Shown here one piece after another: positions 44,263 through 53,161 of a DNA stretch of 64,000 nucleotides (position 1 is the first letter of the stretch; each line of letters starts with the position of its first letter). Under the pieces are notes generated by a model. The model was not told the DNA's origin. It did not search any database and saw nothing but the letters and a program-made list of their open reading frames with translations. Source of the stretch: an uncultured Phascolarctobacterium sp. (lineage in GTDB: Bacteria > Bacillota > Negativicutes > Acidaminococcales > Acidaminococcaceae); contig CAJKLD010000005.1 in assembly GCA_905200645.1 (NCBI GenBank), forward strand, positions 1 through 64,000. The letters run 5' to 3'. Position numbers and translations under genes: made by a program.

Positions 44263-44655
44263 ATGTTATTTATTTACCCTGCCATTATTCATGATGATGT
44301 TGACGGATTGTGGGCAGAATTTCCTGATTTGGAAGGCTGCTCCACCCAAGGAGATAGTCAGCAAGAAATTCTTGCTAATGCGGCTGAAGCTATGGAATGT
44401 TATCTTTTAGGTTTACTGGAAGACGGCGAAAAACTTCCTATCCCTACGCCTCCACAAAAAATTAAGTTACAAGAAGAAAATACATACGTATCTTTGGTTC
44501 AGTCTGATGTTGATTTAGCGAAGAATACAAAGTCAGTAAAGAAAACTTTGACTATTCCTTACTGGCTGAATCAACAGGCATTAAAGGAAAAAATAAACTT
44601 CTCTAATGTTTTACAAACTGCATTGATGAAAGAATTAAAAATTGGCAGCTATTAA
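44263..44655 (+). CDS. hicB: HicB antitoxin
   Basis: The 130-residue antitoxin has the HicB partial RNase H fold (YPAIIHDDVDGLWAEFPDLEGCSTQGDS by pattern, about 4-32, then EAMECYLLGLLEDGEKLPIPTP). A C-terminal ribbon-helix-helix follows (KKTLTIPYWLNQQALKEKINFSNVLQTAL, about 93-121) that should bind the operator between -35 and -10. A terminator follows the stop. Confidence 0.93.
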   Translation: MLFIYPAIIHDDVDGLWAEFPDLEGCSTQGDSQQEILANAAEAMECYLLGLLEDGEKLPIPTPPQKIKLQEENTYVSLVQSDVDLAKNTKSVKKTLTIPYWLNQQALKEKINFSNVLQTALMKELKIGSY

Positions 44656-44666
44656 CAAGCATACTA

Positions 44667-44700
44667 AAGCCCCGACGTAAGCCGGGGCTTGTTTATTTCT
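44667..44700 (+). terminator. Terminator of hicAB
   Basis: AAGCCCCG pairs with CGGGGCTT around an 8-base loop and is followed by GTTTATTTCTT, soon after the hicB stop. Confidence 0.85.
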
Positions 44701-44762
44701 TCTTTATGCTTTTTAAATGGCAATAAGAAGCTGCTTGGGCGCAATAGCTTCTCATTTTTTAC

Positions 44763-46118
44763 TTAAAATTTTGCCAGTAAATAGCCTATCAGCACACCCA
44801 TATCGCGATAAACTATTTTACCGGAGCTGTCGGCGCAAAGCTCCTGCACAAGCTTTGACCAATTGCTAAGCAAATCCTGCTGATTAAGCTGACGGCGCTG
44901 CTTTTTAGCGGCTTCACTAGCTTTAACAAAATATTTTCCGGAGCAGCAGCGCGCCAAAGCGCAGATATTTTCTGCCGCCGTAACGTCGTTTTCTTGCTGC
45001 TGCCACTTTTTCAACAAGGCGCGGGCTGCGTCCTCGGCCGTAATTTCACTGTTGGCAGCATGATATACTTTATCGGTCAAGCTATAAACAATGGCAGTAA
45101 AATGTCCTTGGGCAGCATGCTCCTGCAAAATACCTGCCGCCTTCTGCAAGGCAGAAGCCAGCTTTTTCTGCAAAGAAGTGCGTCCCAAAATTGCCTCTCC
45201 GGCTTTGCTAAGACGTTCCCACAACAACTGTACGCCCTGCAAATTGCGCATATTATCCGCAGCGGCAAAAATTTCCGGCCAAAATTCACATTCATCTGCA
45301 CGTATATCAACTAAAGCAGCTAGGCTGCGCAATGTTAGCAGCTCTCGGCGCAGCGCTTTCAGCGTTTTTTTGTCAAGGCTAATCCGTAATTTTTGCTGTA
45401 AATCCAGCAATACATCAGCGTGAACAGCAATAGCCGCCAAAACCTCCTGCTTTACCGTCCCGCTGCCAAGCTTGCTTTTGGCGAAAGTCATCTCGCTTTG
45501 AATACCGCACAAAGCCAAACCGCGGACAAATTTACTGCGTTTTTCTACAAATAAAGGCACCTGCACGGCAATTTTAGCGGCAAAGCTTAATAGCGCGCCC
45601 ATATCGCCCTCTAACAATTCTATTTCTATTTCATCAATTTTATCCGTTTCCTTGCCTGCGGCAATTTTGCCATGGTCAATAGCAAGCTCTGCCACCGCGC
45701 CCGCCAAATCTAAAATATAGGTAGTACGCTGCACGGTGACCGTAAATAATTTGTTGATACCGTTGGGAGCCAGCTCGCTTAATTCATAGCCTAAGCCAAG
45801 CTCGGCAAAGCCCTCCAATACCGGACGCTTTCTTGCCAGCGGCAGATTCAGCTCTAATCTTTCGCTGAGGCCAGCGCTATTTTTAATACTTGTTTTTACG
45901 GTTACTTCGCTGGTGCCGTCGCCTTTATCGCGCACGCGATAAGCAATGCCCTGACGCATAAAGGCCATATCCTCCGTATCGTAATAGGAGCTTACTAAAC
46001 GGCGCTTTTGGCAGCTATCCGGACGTATAGCCGCAGCCACAAAATCTAAAGCCAATAATTTTTTCAAGTTATTTTTATCTACTAACAGCTTTAATTCAAT
46101 TTCCGTATTTTTTGTCAT
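44763..46118 (-). CDS. CYTH-CHAD domain protein
   Basis: The 451-residue protein has an N-terminal CYTH domain (about 3-200) with the ExExK metal motif EIELKLL, the SSYYDTEDMAF strand pair and EIEIELLEG. A C-terminal CHAD helical domain (about 220-450) follows, rich in Arg, Lys and His. Single-CYTH relatives hydrolyse inorganic triphosphate, and CHAD domains bind polyphosphate. The start is an ATG inside the end of the VTT gene; an in-frame GTG at 46127 is an alternative. Confidence 0.9.
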   Translation of the reverse strand: MTKNTEIELKLLVDKNNLKKLLALDFVAAAIRPDSCQKRRLVSSYYDTEDMAFMRQGIAYRVRDKGDGTSEVTVKTSIKNSAGLSERLELNLPLARKRPVLEGFAELGLGYELSELAPNGINKLFTVTVQRTTYILDLAGAVAELAIDHGKIAAGKETDKIDEIEIELLEGDMGALLSFAAKIAVQVPLFVEKRSKFVRGLALCGIQSEMTFAKSKLGSGTVKQEVLAAIAVHADVLLDLQQKLRISLDKKTLKALRRELLTLRSLAALVDIRADECEFWPEIFAAADNMRNLQGVQLLWERLSKAGEAILGRTSLQKKLASALQKAAGILQEHAAQGHFTAIVYSLTDKVYHAANSEITAEDAARALLKKWQQQENDVTAAENICALARCCSGKYFVKASEAAKKQRRQLNQQDLLSNWSKLVQELCADSSGKIVYRDMGVLIGYLLAKF

Positions 46119-46827
46119 TTTTATCACTGCCTTTCCAATATTGCTTGAAACTTAAAATATTCTGCCATACTTTAGCAGCGCCGCTTTTCTGCCACCACAG
46201 CAAGGGTACGCCAAAAGCCAACACGGTCGCCGCCAATGCCAAATAAAAGCGTTTAGTACCAAAGGAATCTGCCAAAAAATTATAAGCCACCGCTCCGGGC
46301 AGCATCCCCAAAAGCGTAGCCAATCCGTAAATTTTAAAAGGCAGACGCACGCTGCCGGCAATTATGCTGACCGGGTCATAGGGGAATATGGGCACAGTGC
46401 GCAGCCATAACATTTTGGTAAAGCTGCCGTCCCCAATTAAATATGCTGTCAGCTTACTGCCCCAGGTGCCGCCAAAATGACGCAGCAGCCAGCTGCCGCC
46501 GCCAAAACGTCCTAAAAGATAACAAAAGCTAGCGCAGCCAAAGCCGCCTAACAGTAAAAATATTATACCCAGCCACGGACCGAACAGAACTCCGGCGCTA
46601 AGATTTAACAATAAGGTGGGAAAAAACAACAGCGGCCGCACAGTATAAACCGCCACATAAATCAGCGGAGCCCACGCGCCAAAGCCCATTACCCAACGGC
46701 GTATATCCTCCGCCGAATTGGGATGAGGATTATAAGGCGAAGCGTACAAGCCATACAAAACTGTACCTACTAACAGTAAATAGGCTGCTACTCGCAGCAA
46801 CAAGTAAATTTTTTCTTTGTTCTTCAT
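46096..46827 (-). CDS. TVP38/TMEM64 (VTT) family membrane protein
   Basis: The 243-residue polytopic protein has the VTT-domain signature: FPTLLLNLSAGVLFGPWLGIIFLLLGGFGCASFCYLLGRFGG as family pattern (about 68-110) and LRTVPIFPYDPVSIIAGSVRLPFKIY (about 142-167). Relatives act in membrane lipid scrambling or transport; the role here is unknown. It overlaps the CYTH-CHAD gene, so the two are co-translated. Confidence 0.88.
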   Translation of the reverse strand: MKNKEKIYLLLRVAAYLLLVGTVLYGLYASPYNPHPNSAEDIRRWVMGFGAWAPLIYVAVYTVRPLLFFPTLLLNLSAGVLFGPWLGIIFLLLGGFGCASFCYLLGRFGGGSWLLRHFGGTWGSKLTAYLIGDGSFTKMLWLRTVPIFPYDPVSIIAGSVRLPFKIYGLATLLGMLPGAVAYNFLADSFGTKRFYLALAATVLAFGVPLLWWQKSGAAKVWQNILSFKQYWKGSDKNDKKYGN

Positions 46828-46938
46828 AAAAATCCTTTCTGCCTATTTTAATTATACGGCTATTACTCCCGACGTGCAAGTAGTTGTATTTCTTTCTGCA
46901 AAATTACTGTGAAGGCTATGATTTAACTGTGAACTCCC

Positions 46939-46966
46939 TTGACTTTAAGATTCAGTTATATATAAT
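46939..46966 (+). promoter_or_regulatory. Promoter of the carbonic anhydrase-like gene
   Basis: TTGACT and a perfect TATAAT stand 16 bases apart, about 70 bases before the ATG. Confidence 0.75.
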
Positions 46967-47035
46967 TAAAGCATAGTAAGGTTATTAAAATTTTGCTTCC
47001 GGGCAAAATTATTTTTTAGAAAGCGGGGGAAAGAA

Positions 47036-47587
47036 ATGATTTTTAAATTTCAAGGTAAAGCTCCGAAAATTGACGAAAAGGCTTACGCCTTCAATACTGC
47101 TACGCTTATTGGCATGGTTGATATTAAAGAATATGCCAGCGTTTGGCCCAACGTAACTATCCGCGGCGACGTCAACCGCATTGAGGTAGGCCGTTACAGC
47201 AACATTCAGGACAACAGTGTACTGCACGTTGCCGATGATTATGCCTGCATTGTAGGCGATTATGTAACCGTTGGCCACTGCGCTCTGCTGCATGCCTGCA
47301 CCGTTGAGGATCACTGCCTGATTGGTATGCACTCCACAGTTTTGGACGGCGCTGTTATCGGCCGCGGCTCCATTGTTGCCGCAGGCGCTGTTGTTACCAA
47401 AGGCACCATCGTGCCGCCTAATTCCTTGGTAGCCGGTATTCCCGCTAAGGTAATTAAAACCTTAGACGAAAAGAGTCTCGCTTCCATTCATGCGCAAGCC
47501 ATTAAATATAAAACCCTGTGGACCGAGCGTTACGGCCTTCTGCCCGACGGCGGCGGCGAGACCTATCACGGCGAAAAAATTGTATAA
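47036..47587 (+). CDS. Gamma-class carbonic anhydrase family protein
   Basis: The 183-residue left-handed beta-helix protein is built of hexapeptide repeats and begins like YrdA/PaaY proteins. Zinc-ligand histidines are visible in SVLHVADD, VTVGHCALLHAC and LIGMHSTV. Activity as carbonic anhydrase is known for some relatives only. GCGGGGGA precedes the ATG; it is monocistronic between its own promoter and terminator. Confidence 0.9.
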   Translation: MIFKFQGKAPKIDEKAYAFNTATLIGMVDIKEYASVWPNVTIRGDVNRIEVGRYSNIQDNSVLHVADDYACIVGDYVTVGHCALLHACTVEDHCLIGMHSTVLDGAVIGRGSIVAAGAVVTKGTIVPPNSLVAGIPAKVIKTLDEKSLASIHAQAIKYKTLWTERYGLLPDGGGETYHGEKIV

Positions 47588-47598
47588 TTAAATTTTTA

Positions 47599-47631
47599 AC
47601 TCAGAGCTGTTATTGCGGCTCTGAGTTTTTT
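47599..47631 (+). terminator. Terminator of the carbonic anhydrase-like gene
   Basis: ACTCAGAGC pairs with GCTCTGAGT and a T-run follows. It is back to back with the namZ terminator. Confidence 0.9.
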
Positions 47632-47634
47632 ATC

Positions 47635-47671
47635 CAACAAAAAAGGACTGCCCTCTAAAGGACAGTCCTTT
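47635..47671 (-). terminator. Terminator of the NamZ-like gene
   Basis: On the minus strand AAAGGACTG pairs with CAGTCCTTT and six T follow, 12 bases after the stop codon. Confidence 0.88.
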
Positions 47672-47683
47672 GTATTCCCAAAA

Positions 47684-48940
47684 CTATTTATATAAAAGAT
47701 ACGTCTGCACGGTTTTGGCAAAATCCGCGCACTCCTGCTGCCAGCGCGGAAAGACCTCTGCGTCAGGCAAGCCTTCACGGGCGCTGCTTTCGCCTAAATT
47801 AGTGTCAATTTTATACCCCGGCAGTCCGTAGCCACGCTCCTTAAAAGTAAGCTTATCCGGATAAAGCCGACGCAACGCCTGTAAAACAGCGTAGCCTGCT
47901 TCCGGCAGATTAGCGGCACGCTTATCCAGCACATAAATTTCCACGCCCTGCACTAACTCTCCCGCATAAGCGCCTGCTTCGGGAGTAAAAGCGGCAGCTC
48001 TAAAGCCAATGCCTTTTAGCTTTAAATCATCTAAAGTATTTTTCACCTGCACAGCATCCATAAAAGGCGCGCCGATAAAATGAAACGGCTTGCCGGTGCC
48101 AATACCTACGGATAAATTACCATTACCCAAGCTGCCGGTAATGCAATAAAGGAAAGCTGTTTCAGCGGTAGGAATACGCGGCGATGTTTGTACCCAAGGC
48201 AAAAGCGTATCCTCCCAAGTCATCAAACGGCGGTAATTTTGCATAGGCACCACTGCCAAAGAGCAATTAATTTTTTGCTCCTTGTTGATGTACTGAGCAA
48301 ATTCGCCAATGGTCAGACCGTGACGCAGTGGAAGAGGATAAAGTCCGATAAAGGTAGCATACTGCTCCTTCAGCACCGGCCCCTGCATCAGTCCGCCCAA
48401 GGGATTGGGTCTATCCAAAACCACCACCTGCTTTTGCTGCTTGGCGCATTCCTCCATAATATATGCCAAGGAAGAAAAATAGGTGTAGTGGCGCACGCCC
48501 ACATCCTGAATATCCACCACCATAACGTCAATTTTATCCAGCATTTCCTTACTCGGACGGCGGCTGTCACCATAAAGGCTCAATACGGGAATTTTTTGGT
48601 ATTCATGGCTGCTAAATTTTTCTCCGGCTGCCACTGCGCCGTATAAACCATGCTCCGGCACAAAAATGGCTGCCAAATTATAACGCTCCCGCACTAAATC
48701 TACGCCGGAGCGCAGCTTGCTGTCCACACCCGATTGATTGGTAAACAAGCCTAAGCGCCTGCCTTGTAAAAGCTGCTGCACCTCCGGCTCTGCCAAACGC
48801 TCCACGCCCAAAAGCACGCGCCTGCTGACGCCGCTATGACGCAAAACTTCCGGTGTCATAGCCTGCTTGCCGGCGTTAGTATATGCACAACTCGTAAGCA
48901 GCAGCACGCACAATAAAAAAGATAGTATTCTATAAAGCAT
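47684..48940 (-). CDS. NamZ-like (DUF1343) lipoprotein, exo-N-acetylmuramidase family
   Basis: The 418-residue protein begins MLYRILSFLLCVLLLTSC, a lipoprotein signal with lipobox LTSC, then the DUF1343 domain: GRRLGLFTNQSGVD, FVPEHGLYGAVAAGE, VVDIQDVGVRHYTYFSS and VLDRPNPLGG. NamZ releases terminal N-acetylmuramic acid from peptidoglycan fragments, so a role in wall recycling is likely. A GGAG lies about 11 bases upstream. The longer frame to 49009 runs into the toxin remnant and is not used. Confidence 0.88.
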   Translation of the reverse strand: MLYRILSFLLCVLLLTSCAYTNAGKQAMTPEVLRHSGVSRRVLLGVERLAEPEVQQLLQGRRLGLFTNQSGVDSKLRSGVDLVRERYNLAAIFVPEHGLYGAVAAGEKFSSHEYQKIPVLSLYGDSRRPSKEMLDKIDVMVVDIQDVGVRHYTYFSSLAYIMEECAKQQKQVVVLDRPNPLGGLMQGPVLKEQYATFIGLYPLPLRHGLTIGEFAQYINKEQKINCSLAVVPMQNYRRLMTWEDTLLPWVQTSPRIPTAETAFLYCITGSLGNGNLSVGIGTGKPFHFIGAPFMDAVQVKNTLDDLKLKGIGFRAAAFTPEAGAYAGELVQGVEIYVLDKRAANLPEAGYAVLQALRRLYPDKLTFKERGYGLPGYKIDTNLGESSAREGLPDAEVFPRWQQECADFAKTVQTYLLYK

Positions 48941-48975
48941 AAGCTCATATACTCCTTCGTTGGTATTTTTGCGAG

Positions 48976-49149
48976 TTATTTTATAAGCCACTGGTAATCC
49001 TGACGACAATCAATAACATAATCCAACAAAACTTTATCATCCTTAATCTGATAGATAATTAGGTAATTTTTGCTAACCACCAACCTGTGATACTTATTAT
49101 AAAGAAATAAACTTTCCCTCCAAAAAGCAACTCCGCTCAGGAAAAGTAT
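48976..49149 (-). pseudogene. Remnant of a RelE/ParE-type toxin gene
   Basis: About 57 codons with no start remain open on the minus strand. They read like the C-terminal half of a RelE/ParE toxin: WRESLFLYNKYHRLVVSKNY, then LIIYQIKDDKVLLDYVIDCR and QDYQWLIK before the stop. The N-terminal half and any antitoxin gene are missing, and the upstream end runs into the rpsI terminator. It is a decayed type II toxin. Confidence 0.65.
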
Positions 49150-49154
49150 TTAAC

Positions 49155-49185
49155 AAAAACTCCGCAACCATAACGATTGCGGAGT
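49155..49185 (-). terminator. Terminator of rplM-rpsI
   Basis: ACTCCGCAA pairs with TTGCGGAGT around a 9-base loop, and TTTTTG follows on the minus strand. The stem is 53 bases past the rpsI stop. Confidence 0.88.
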
Positions 49186-49237
49186 ACATTGTGCGATTTG
49201 TGATTGGATAGCTTCCAGCCAGACGATAATGTAAAAA

Positions 49238-49630
49238 TTAACGCTTGGAGAACTGGCTAGCTTTACGAGCTTTCTTCAAGCCGTATTTACGACGTTCTTT
49301 TTCGCGCGGGTCGCGAGTCAGGAAGCCTGCTTTTTTCAGAACAGGACGGAATTCAGCGTCAACTTTCAGCAGTGCGCGAGCAATGCCGTGACGGATAGCA
49401 CCGGCTTGACCGGAAATGCCGCCGCCGTTTACGTTAACGAGTACGTCATATTTGCCTTTGGTTTCGGTAACTTCGAGCGGTTGGTTTACAATCAGCTCCA
49501 AAGTTTTCAGACCAAAATATTGATTTAATTCACGATCGTTGATTACGATGTTGCCTTCACCCGGAACCAGGCGAACGCGAGCAACGGAAGATTTACGACG
49601 ACCGGTTGCGTTATAAGTAACTACTGCCAT
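49238..49630 (-). CDS. rpsI: 30S ribosomal protein S9
   Basis: The 130-residue protein has the S9 order TGRRKSSVARVRLVPG, GGGISGQAGAIRHGIARAL and the basic end KKARKASQFSKR, whose last arginine reaches the P site. It is the second gene of the rplM-rpsI operon. Confidence 0.98.
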   Translation of the reverse strand: MAVVTYNATGRRKSSVARVRLVPGEGNIVINDRELNQYFGLKTLELIVNQPLEVTETKGKYDVLVNVNGGGISGQAGAIRHGIARALLKVDAEFRPVLKKAGFLTRDPREKERRKYGLKKARKASQFSKR

Positions 49631-49651
49631 TTATTAGTTCCCTCCCGGATG

Positions 49652-50089
49652 TTATCTGATGTTGATTTCCATAACTTCAGGTTTTTGAGCTGCATGCGGA
49701 TGTTCGCTGCCAGCATATACATGAAGTTTGCTGTAAATATCGGCGCCAAGACGGTTATGAGGAATCATACCCTTAACTGCCAATTCAACCATTTTTACAG
49801 GGTTTTTCTTCAGCATGTCGCCAGCTTTTACATAGCTATCGCCGCCGAGATAACCGGAATGATGGAAATAAATTTTCTTAGTCAGTTTTTTGCCGGTCAG
49901 AACAACCTTATCTGCATTGATAATGATTACGTGATCACCGGTGTCCATATGCGGGGTAAAAGTAGGTTTATGCTTACCGCGCAGGACTTTTGCAACCTCT
50001 GCAGCCAAGCGGCCCAGAGTTTTATCAGCTGCGTCAACAACGAACCATTTGCGTTCGATGTTGGACGGATTAGCCATAAAAGATTTCAT
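49652..50089 (-). CDS. rplM: 50S ribosomal protein L13
   Basis: The 145-residue protein has WFVVDAADKTLGRLAAEVAKVLRGKHK, GDHVIIINADKVVLTGKK and the HPHAAQKPEV end of L13. The ATG at 50089 has AGGAGG ten bases upstream; a second ATG four codons in is possible. It heads the rplM-rpsI operon. Confidence 0.97.
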   Translation of the reverse strand: MKSFMANPSNIERKWFVVDAADKTLGRLAAEVAKVLRGKHKPTFTPHMDTGDHVIIINADKVVLTGKKLTKKIYFHHSGYLGGDSYVKAGDMLKKNPVKMVELAVKGMIPHNRLGADIYSKLHVYAGSEHPHAAQKPEVMEINIR

Positions 50090-50191
50090 CGCTTATGTCC
50101 CTCCTAGATAGTTTCCAAGTATACAGTTCGTTGTGAATTTTCTCACCGTATTTCGGGGCTAGTGAAATCAAGCGGAAAATCACGTAGATAT

Positions 50192-50220
50192 ATTATACTG
50201 AAATCAAGGTTATAAGTCAA
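50192..50220 (-). promoter_or_regulatory. rplM-rpsI promoter
   Basis: TTGACT and a perfect TATAAT are 17 bases apart on the minus strand. The leader of about 95 bases before rplM contains a GTGA/TCAC stem and might hold an autoregulatory element, which I cannot confirm. Confidence 0.8.
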
Positions 50221-50247
50221 GATTTTTTTGCAAAATATTTTACATTT

Positions 50248-51501
50248 TTAAGCTTTTTGCTGCGCATAATACAGCGCGTGCACAAGCTTCTTGCCTTGAT
50301 AATTTTTAAGCAGCGTTCCCTGCTGCATCATGCCCAGCGCTGCCGCAACCTTTACAGAAGAAATATTTTCCGGACGAATTTCTGCCACCACGCGTTGATA
50401 GCCTAAGCCGTAAAGATATTCTATACAAGCCTTAGCCGCCTCGCGAGCAAAGCCGCGTCTCCAATATTCCTTAGCTAAAATGTAGCCTATGCCGGGAGTT
50501 TTGACACCGTTAATATTTTCCATTAACGGACCCATAGCGCCAATTATTTTGCCGCTGCTTTTTTCTACGGCAGCGAAATAGCTAAAGCCGTCCTCTATAT
50601 AACGGCGCAGATTTTCCCGCAGCCAAACCTCTGCTTCTTGCTCACTGAATCCGTGCTCCCAAGCATACATAACCTCTGCATCCTGCAAAAAATGCTTTAT
50701 AGCAGCTAAGTCACCGTCATTGAGCTTGCGCAGAACTAACCGCTCCGTTTCAAGCACAGCATATTTTTCATAAAAAACCTGCTCCAAATACAGTCCTTCT
50801 GCCGGAGCAGGCTCGTTCAAAAATTCACAGCGTTTAGCAGACAGCTCTGCGGCAAAATCAGCGCAGCTTCTTTTGCCCAAGCCAACCTGCACCAGCGACC
50901 ACACAATATTACGCACCATGTGGTATAAAAAGCCGTCCCCCGCTATACGAAAAACCAGCTCGCCGCTTTGCTCGCACCAGCCTGCTTCATAAATAGTTTT
51001 TATAGGCGAAGCATCTACGCTGCCGCTGCTGCGAAAAGCGCTAAAGTCATGCGTACCAACCAACATCTCCGCCGCTTGATTCATCTTTTGTACATCAAGT
51101 CTCTTCGTCAGCTGCCAGCTGTAACGCATTTTAAAGGGACTTGGCTGAGGCGCACAAAAAATTTTATACTGATAAATTTTCCAGCAGGCGCTAAAGCGCG
51201 CGTGAAAGCCCCTGGGCATTTCCTCCGCGCTGAGCACTACAATATCGCGCGGCAGCATACTGCGGGAAGCACGCACGATATTGGCGCAGGGTATGCGACC
51301 GTTAGTAGTAAAGGTCACGGTTTGCGCCAAAGCATGCACGCCCGCGTCCGTGCGACCGCTGCCTGCTGCAGTTATCTTTTCGCCGCACAGCTTTTCCAAC
51401 ATTTCCTCCAAAATATTTTGAATGGTGAGGATATTTTTTTGCTTTTGAAAGCCATGATAGCAGCTGCCGTCATAAGCAACCACCAGCTTTATAGTCCGCA
51501 T
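50248..51501 (-). CDS. truA: TruA pseudouridine synthase fused to a GNAT acetyltransferase
   Basis: Residues 1-245 are TruA, which makes pseudouridine 38-40 in tRNA anticodon arms: VVAYDGSCYHGFQ, catalytic Asp in GSGRTDAGVHA, and GDGFLYHMVRNIVWSLVQVG. Residues 250-417 are a RimJ/RimL-like N-acetyltransferase: LETERLVLRKLNDGDL, GIGYILAKEYWRRGFAREAAKACIEY by pattern, and RPENISSVKVAAALGM. No stop or frameshift separates the halves. The start is ATG (MRTIKL) with GGGGG upstream; it overlaps ecfT by 13 bases. Confidence 0.93.
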   Translation of the reverse strand: MRTIKLVVAYDGSCYHGFQKQKNILTIQNILEEMLEKLCGEKITAAGSGRTDAGVHALAQTVTFTTNGRIPCANIVRASRSMLPRDIVVLSAEEMPRGFHARFSACWKIYQYKIFCAPQPSPFKMRYSWQLTKRLDVQKMNQAAEMLVGTHDFSAFRSSGSVDASPIKTIYEAGWCEQSGELVFRIAGDGFLYHMVRNIVWSLVQVGLGKRSCADFAAELSAKRCEFLNEPAPAEGLYLEQVFYEKYAVLETERLVLRKLNDGDLAAIKHFLQDAEVMYAWEHGFSEQEAEVWLRENLRRYIEDGFSYFAAVEKSSGKIIGAMGPLMENINGVKTPGIGYILAKEYWRRGFAREAAKACIEYLYGLGYQRVVAEIRPENISSVKVAAALGMMQQGTLLKNYQGKKLVHALYYAQQKA

Positions 51502-52304
51502 ATTTTCCCCCAACGCATTACTGCCATTGCCACAGTTAACGCCACAACCAAGGAAAAGGCTACATAGTCACGTCCCGTATAGCTTAGTTCGTGCATTCTG
51601 GTGCGTCCCTCACCACCGCGATAACAGCGCGCTTCCATAGCAATCGCCAGCTCGTCGGCGCGTCTAAAAGCGCTGATAAACAGCGGTACTAAAATCGGCA
51701 GCATATTTTTCATGCGCTGCAAAATATTACCGTTGGCAAAATCAGCGCCGCGGGCGGTCTGCGCCTTCATAATGCGGTCGGTTTCTTCCAAAAGCGTAGG
51801 AATGAACCGCAGCGCAATAGTCATCATCATAGCCAGTTCGTGAGCGGGTACGCCGATACTTTTAAAAGGGCGCAAAAGATTTTCAATACCGTCCGTTAAT
51901 ACGATGGGCGAAGTAGTAAAGGTTAACACTGAAGAAAACAACAGCAAAAGCACCAGCCGTACTGCCATTTTCAAGCCTAAATCCAAGCCTTCCTGCGTTA
52001 CGCTGAAAAATTTCCAAGTAAAAATCACCTGCTCGCCGGGCGCCGTAAACATATGGATGAGCATAGTCAAAACCACAATTATCCAAATAGGCTTTAAAGA
52101 GCGCAGTACCATTAACCAAGGCAGACGGGAAACGAGAATTACCGCTGCGGCAAAGGCAGCAAGAATGCCGTAGGATAAGGGCGTCTGCGCAAAGAAAATC
52201 GCAATAATATAAATTATCGTCGCCAAAATTTTTGTACGCGGGTCAAGACGATGCACAAAAGAATTGCCTGGGAAATATTGACCTAAAGTAATTTCTGTCA
52301 GCAT
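51489..52304 (-). CDS. ecfT: ECF transporter T component
   Basis: The 271-residue membrane protein couples the two ATPases to S components. It has HRLDPRTKILATIIYIIAIF near the start, five to six membrane helices and the ATPase coupling motifs around TARGADFANG and AMEARCYRGGEGRTR (Ala-Arg pairs). Its ATG overlaps the ecfA2 stop (TAATG). Confidence 0.95.
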   Translation of the reverse strand: MLTEITLGQYFPGNSFVHRLDPRTKILATIIYIIAIFFAQTPLSYGILAAFAAAVILVSRLPWLMVLRSLKPIWIIVVLTMLIHMFTAPGEQVIFTWKFFSVTQEGLDLGLKMAVRLVLLLLFSSVLTFTTSPIVLTDGIENLLRPFKSIGVPAHELAMMMTIALRFIPTLLEETDRIMKAQTARGADFANGNILQRMKNMLPILVPLFISAFRRADELAIAMEARCYRGGEGRTRMHELSYTGRDYVAFSLVVALTVAMAVMRWGKICGL

Positions 52305-53161
52305 TATTTCCACCCCTTTGCTCGTTTAATTGCTTTAACTAAAGCCATTTCGTCTTTAATACCTTCCGGCAGCGCCAATCCTTTTTGGCGCAACAAATCT
52401 GCCAGCTTATATACTTGGGGCACATCCACGCCCACCTGCACCAATTCTGCGCCATGCTCCTTAAAAATAGTCGCCGGCTCGCCGTCAAACAACACTTGAC
52501 CCTTATTGATAACCAACATTCTGTCAGCGTATTTTACGGCTTCCTCCATGCTGTGAGTTACCAACACAATGGCAATGCCGCGGCTTTTGTGCAGCGCCAT
52601 AATCTCGCGGAACACTGCATTGCGGCTGCGCGGGTCAAGACCGGCGCTAGGCTCGTCCAGCACTAAATAATCCGGATTCATAGCAACAACTCCGGCAATG
52701 GCTACACGGCGCATTTGGCCGCCGCTCAGCCGGAAGGGCGAGCGTTGAGCATAGGCAGCAAAATCCAGGCCGACAAATTCCATAGCCTCCTGCACCTGTT
52801 TAGCTACTTCGTCCTCGCTAAAGCCTTTGTTGCGCGGACCGAAAGCAATATCTTCAAAAACCGTTTCCGCAAAAATTTGATGTTCCGGATATTGGAACAC
52901 CATACCCACCTGCTGACGGGCAATTTTAGCCTGCGCGCTTTTAGCTGCAATATTGATATCGTCGATAGCCGCCGTACCTTGATCCGGCTTCAGCAAGCCG
53001 TTCAAATGCTGCACCAGCGTAGATTTGCCGCTGCCTGTATGTCCAATTACAGCTACAATCTCGCCTTTATTGATGTTTAAAGAAACATCCTTGAGAGCTA
53101 AACGTTCAAAAGACGTTCCCTTAGAATATGTATGATAAATATTACTTAATTTTATTGACAT
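52304..53161 (-). CDS. ecfA2: ECF transporter ATPase 2
   Basis: The 285-residue ABC ATPase has Walker A GHTGSGKST, Q-loop FQYPEHQIFAETV, signature LSGGQMRRVAIA and Walker B YLVLDEPSAGLD. It overlaps the end of ecfA1 by ten bases, and the start ATG lacks a strong site, which suggests coupled translation. Confidence 0.95.
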   Translation of the reverse strand: MSIKLSNIYHTYSKGTSFERLALKDVSLNINKGEIVAVIGHTGSGKSTLVQHLNGLLKPDQGTAAIDDINIAAKSAQAKIARQQVGMVFQYPEHQIFAETVFEDIAFGPRNKGFSEDEVAKQVQEAMEFVGLDFAAYAQRSPFRLSGGQMRRVAIAGVVAMNPDYLVLDEPSAGLDPRSRNAVFREIMALHKSRGIAIVLVTHSMEEAVKYADRMLVINKGQVLFDGEPATIFKEHGAELVQVGVDVPQVYKLADLLRQKGLALPEGIKDEMALVKAIKRAKGWK

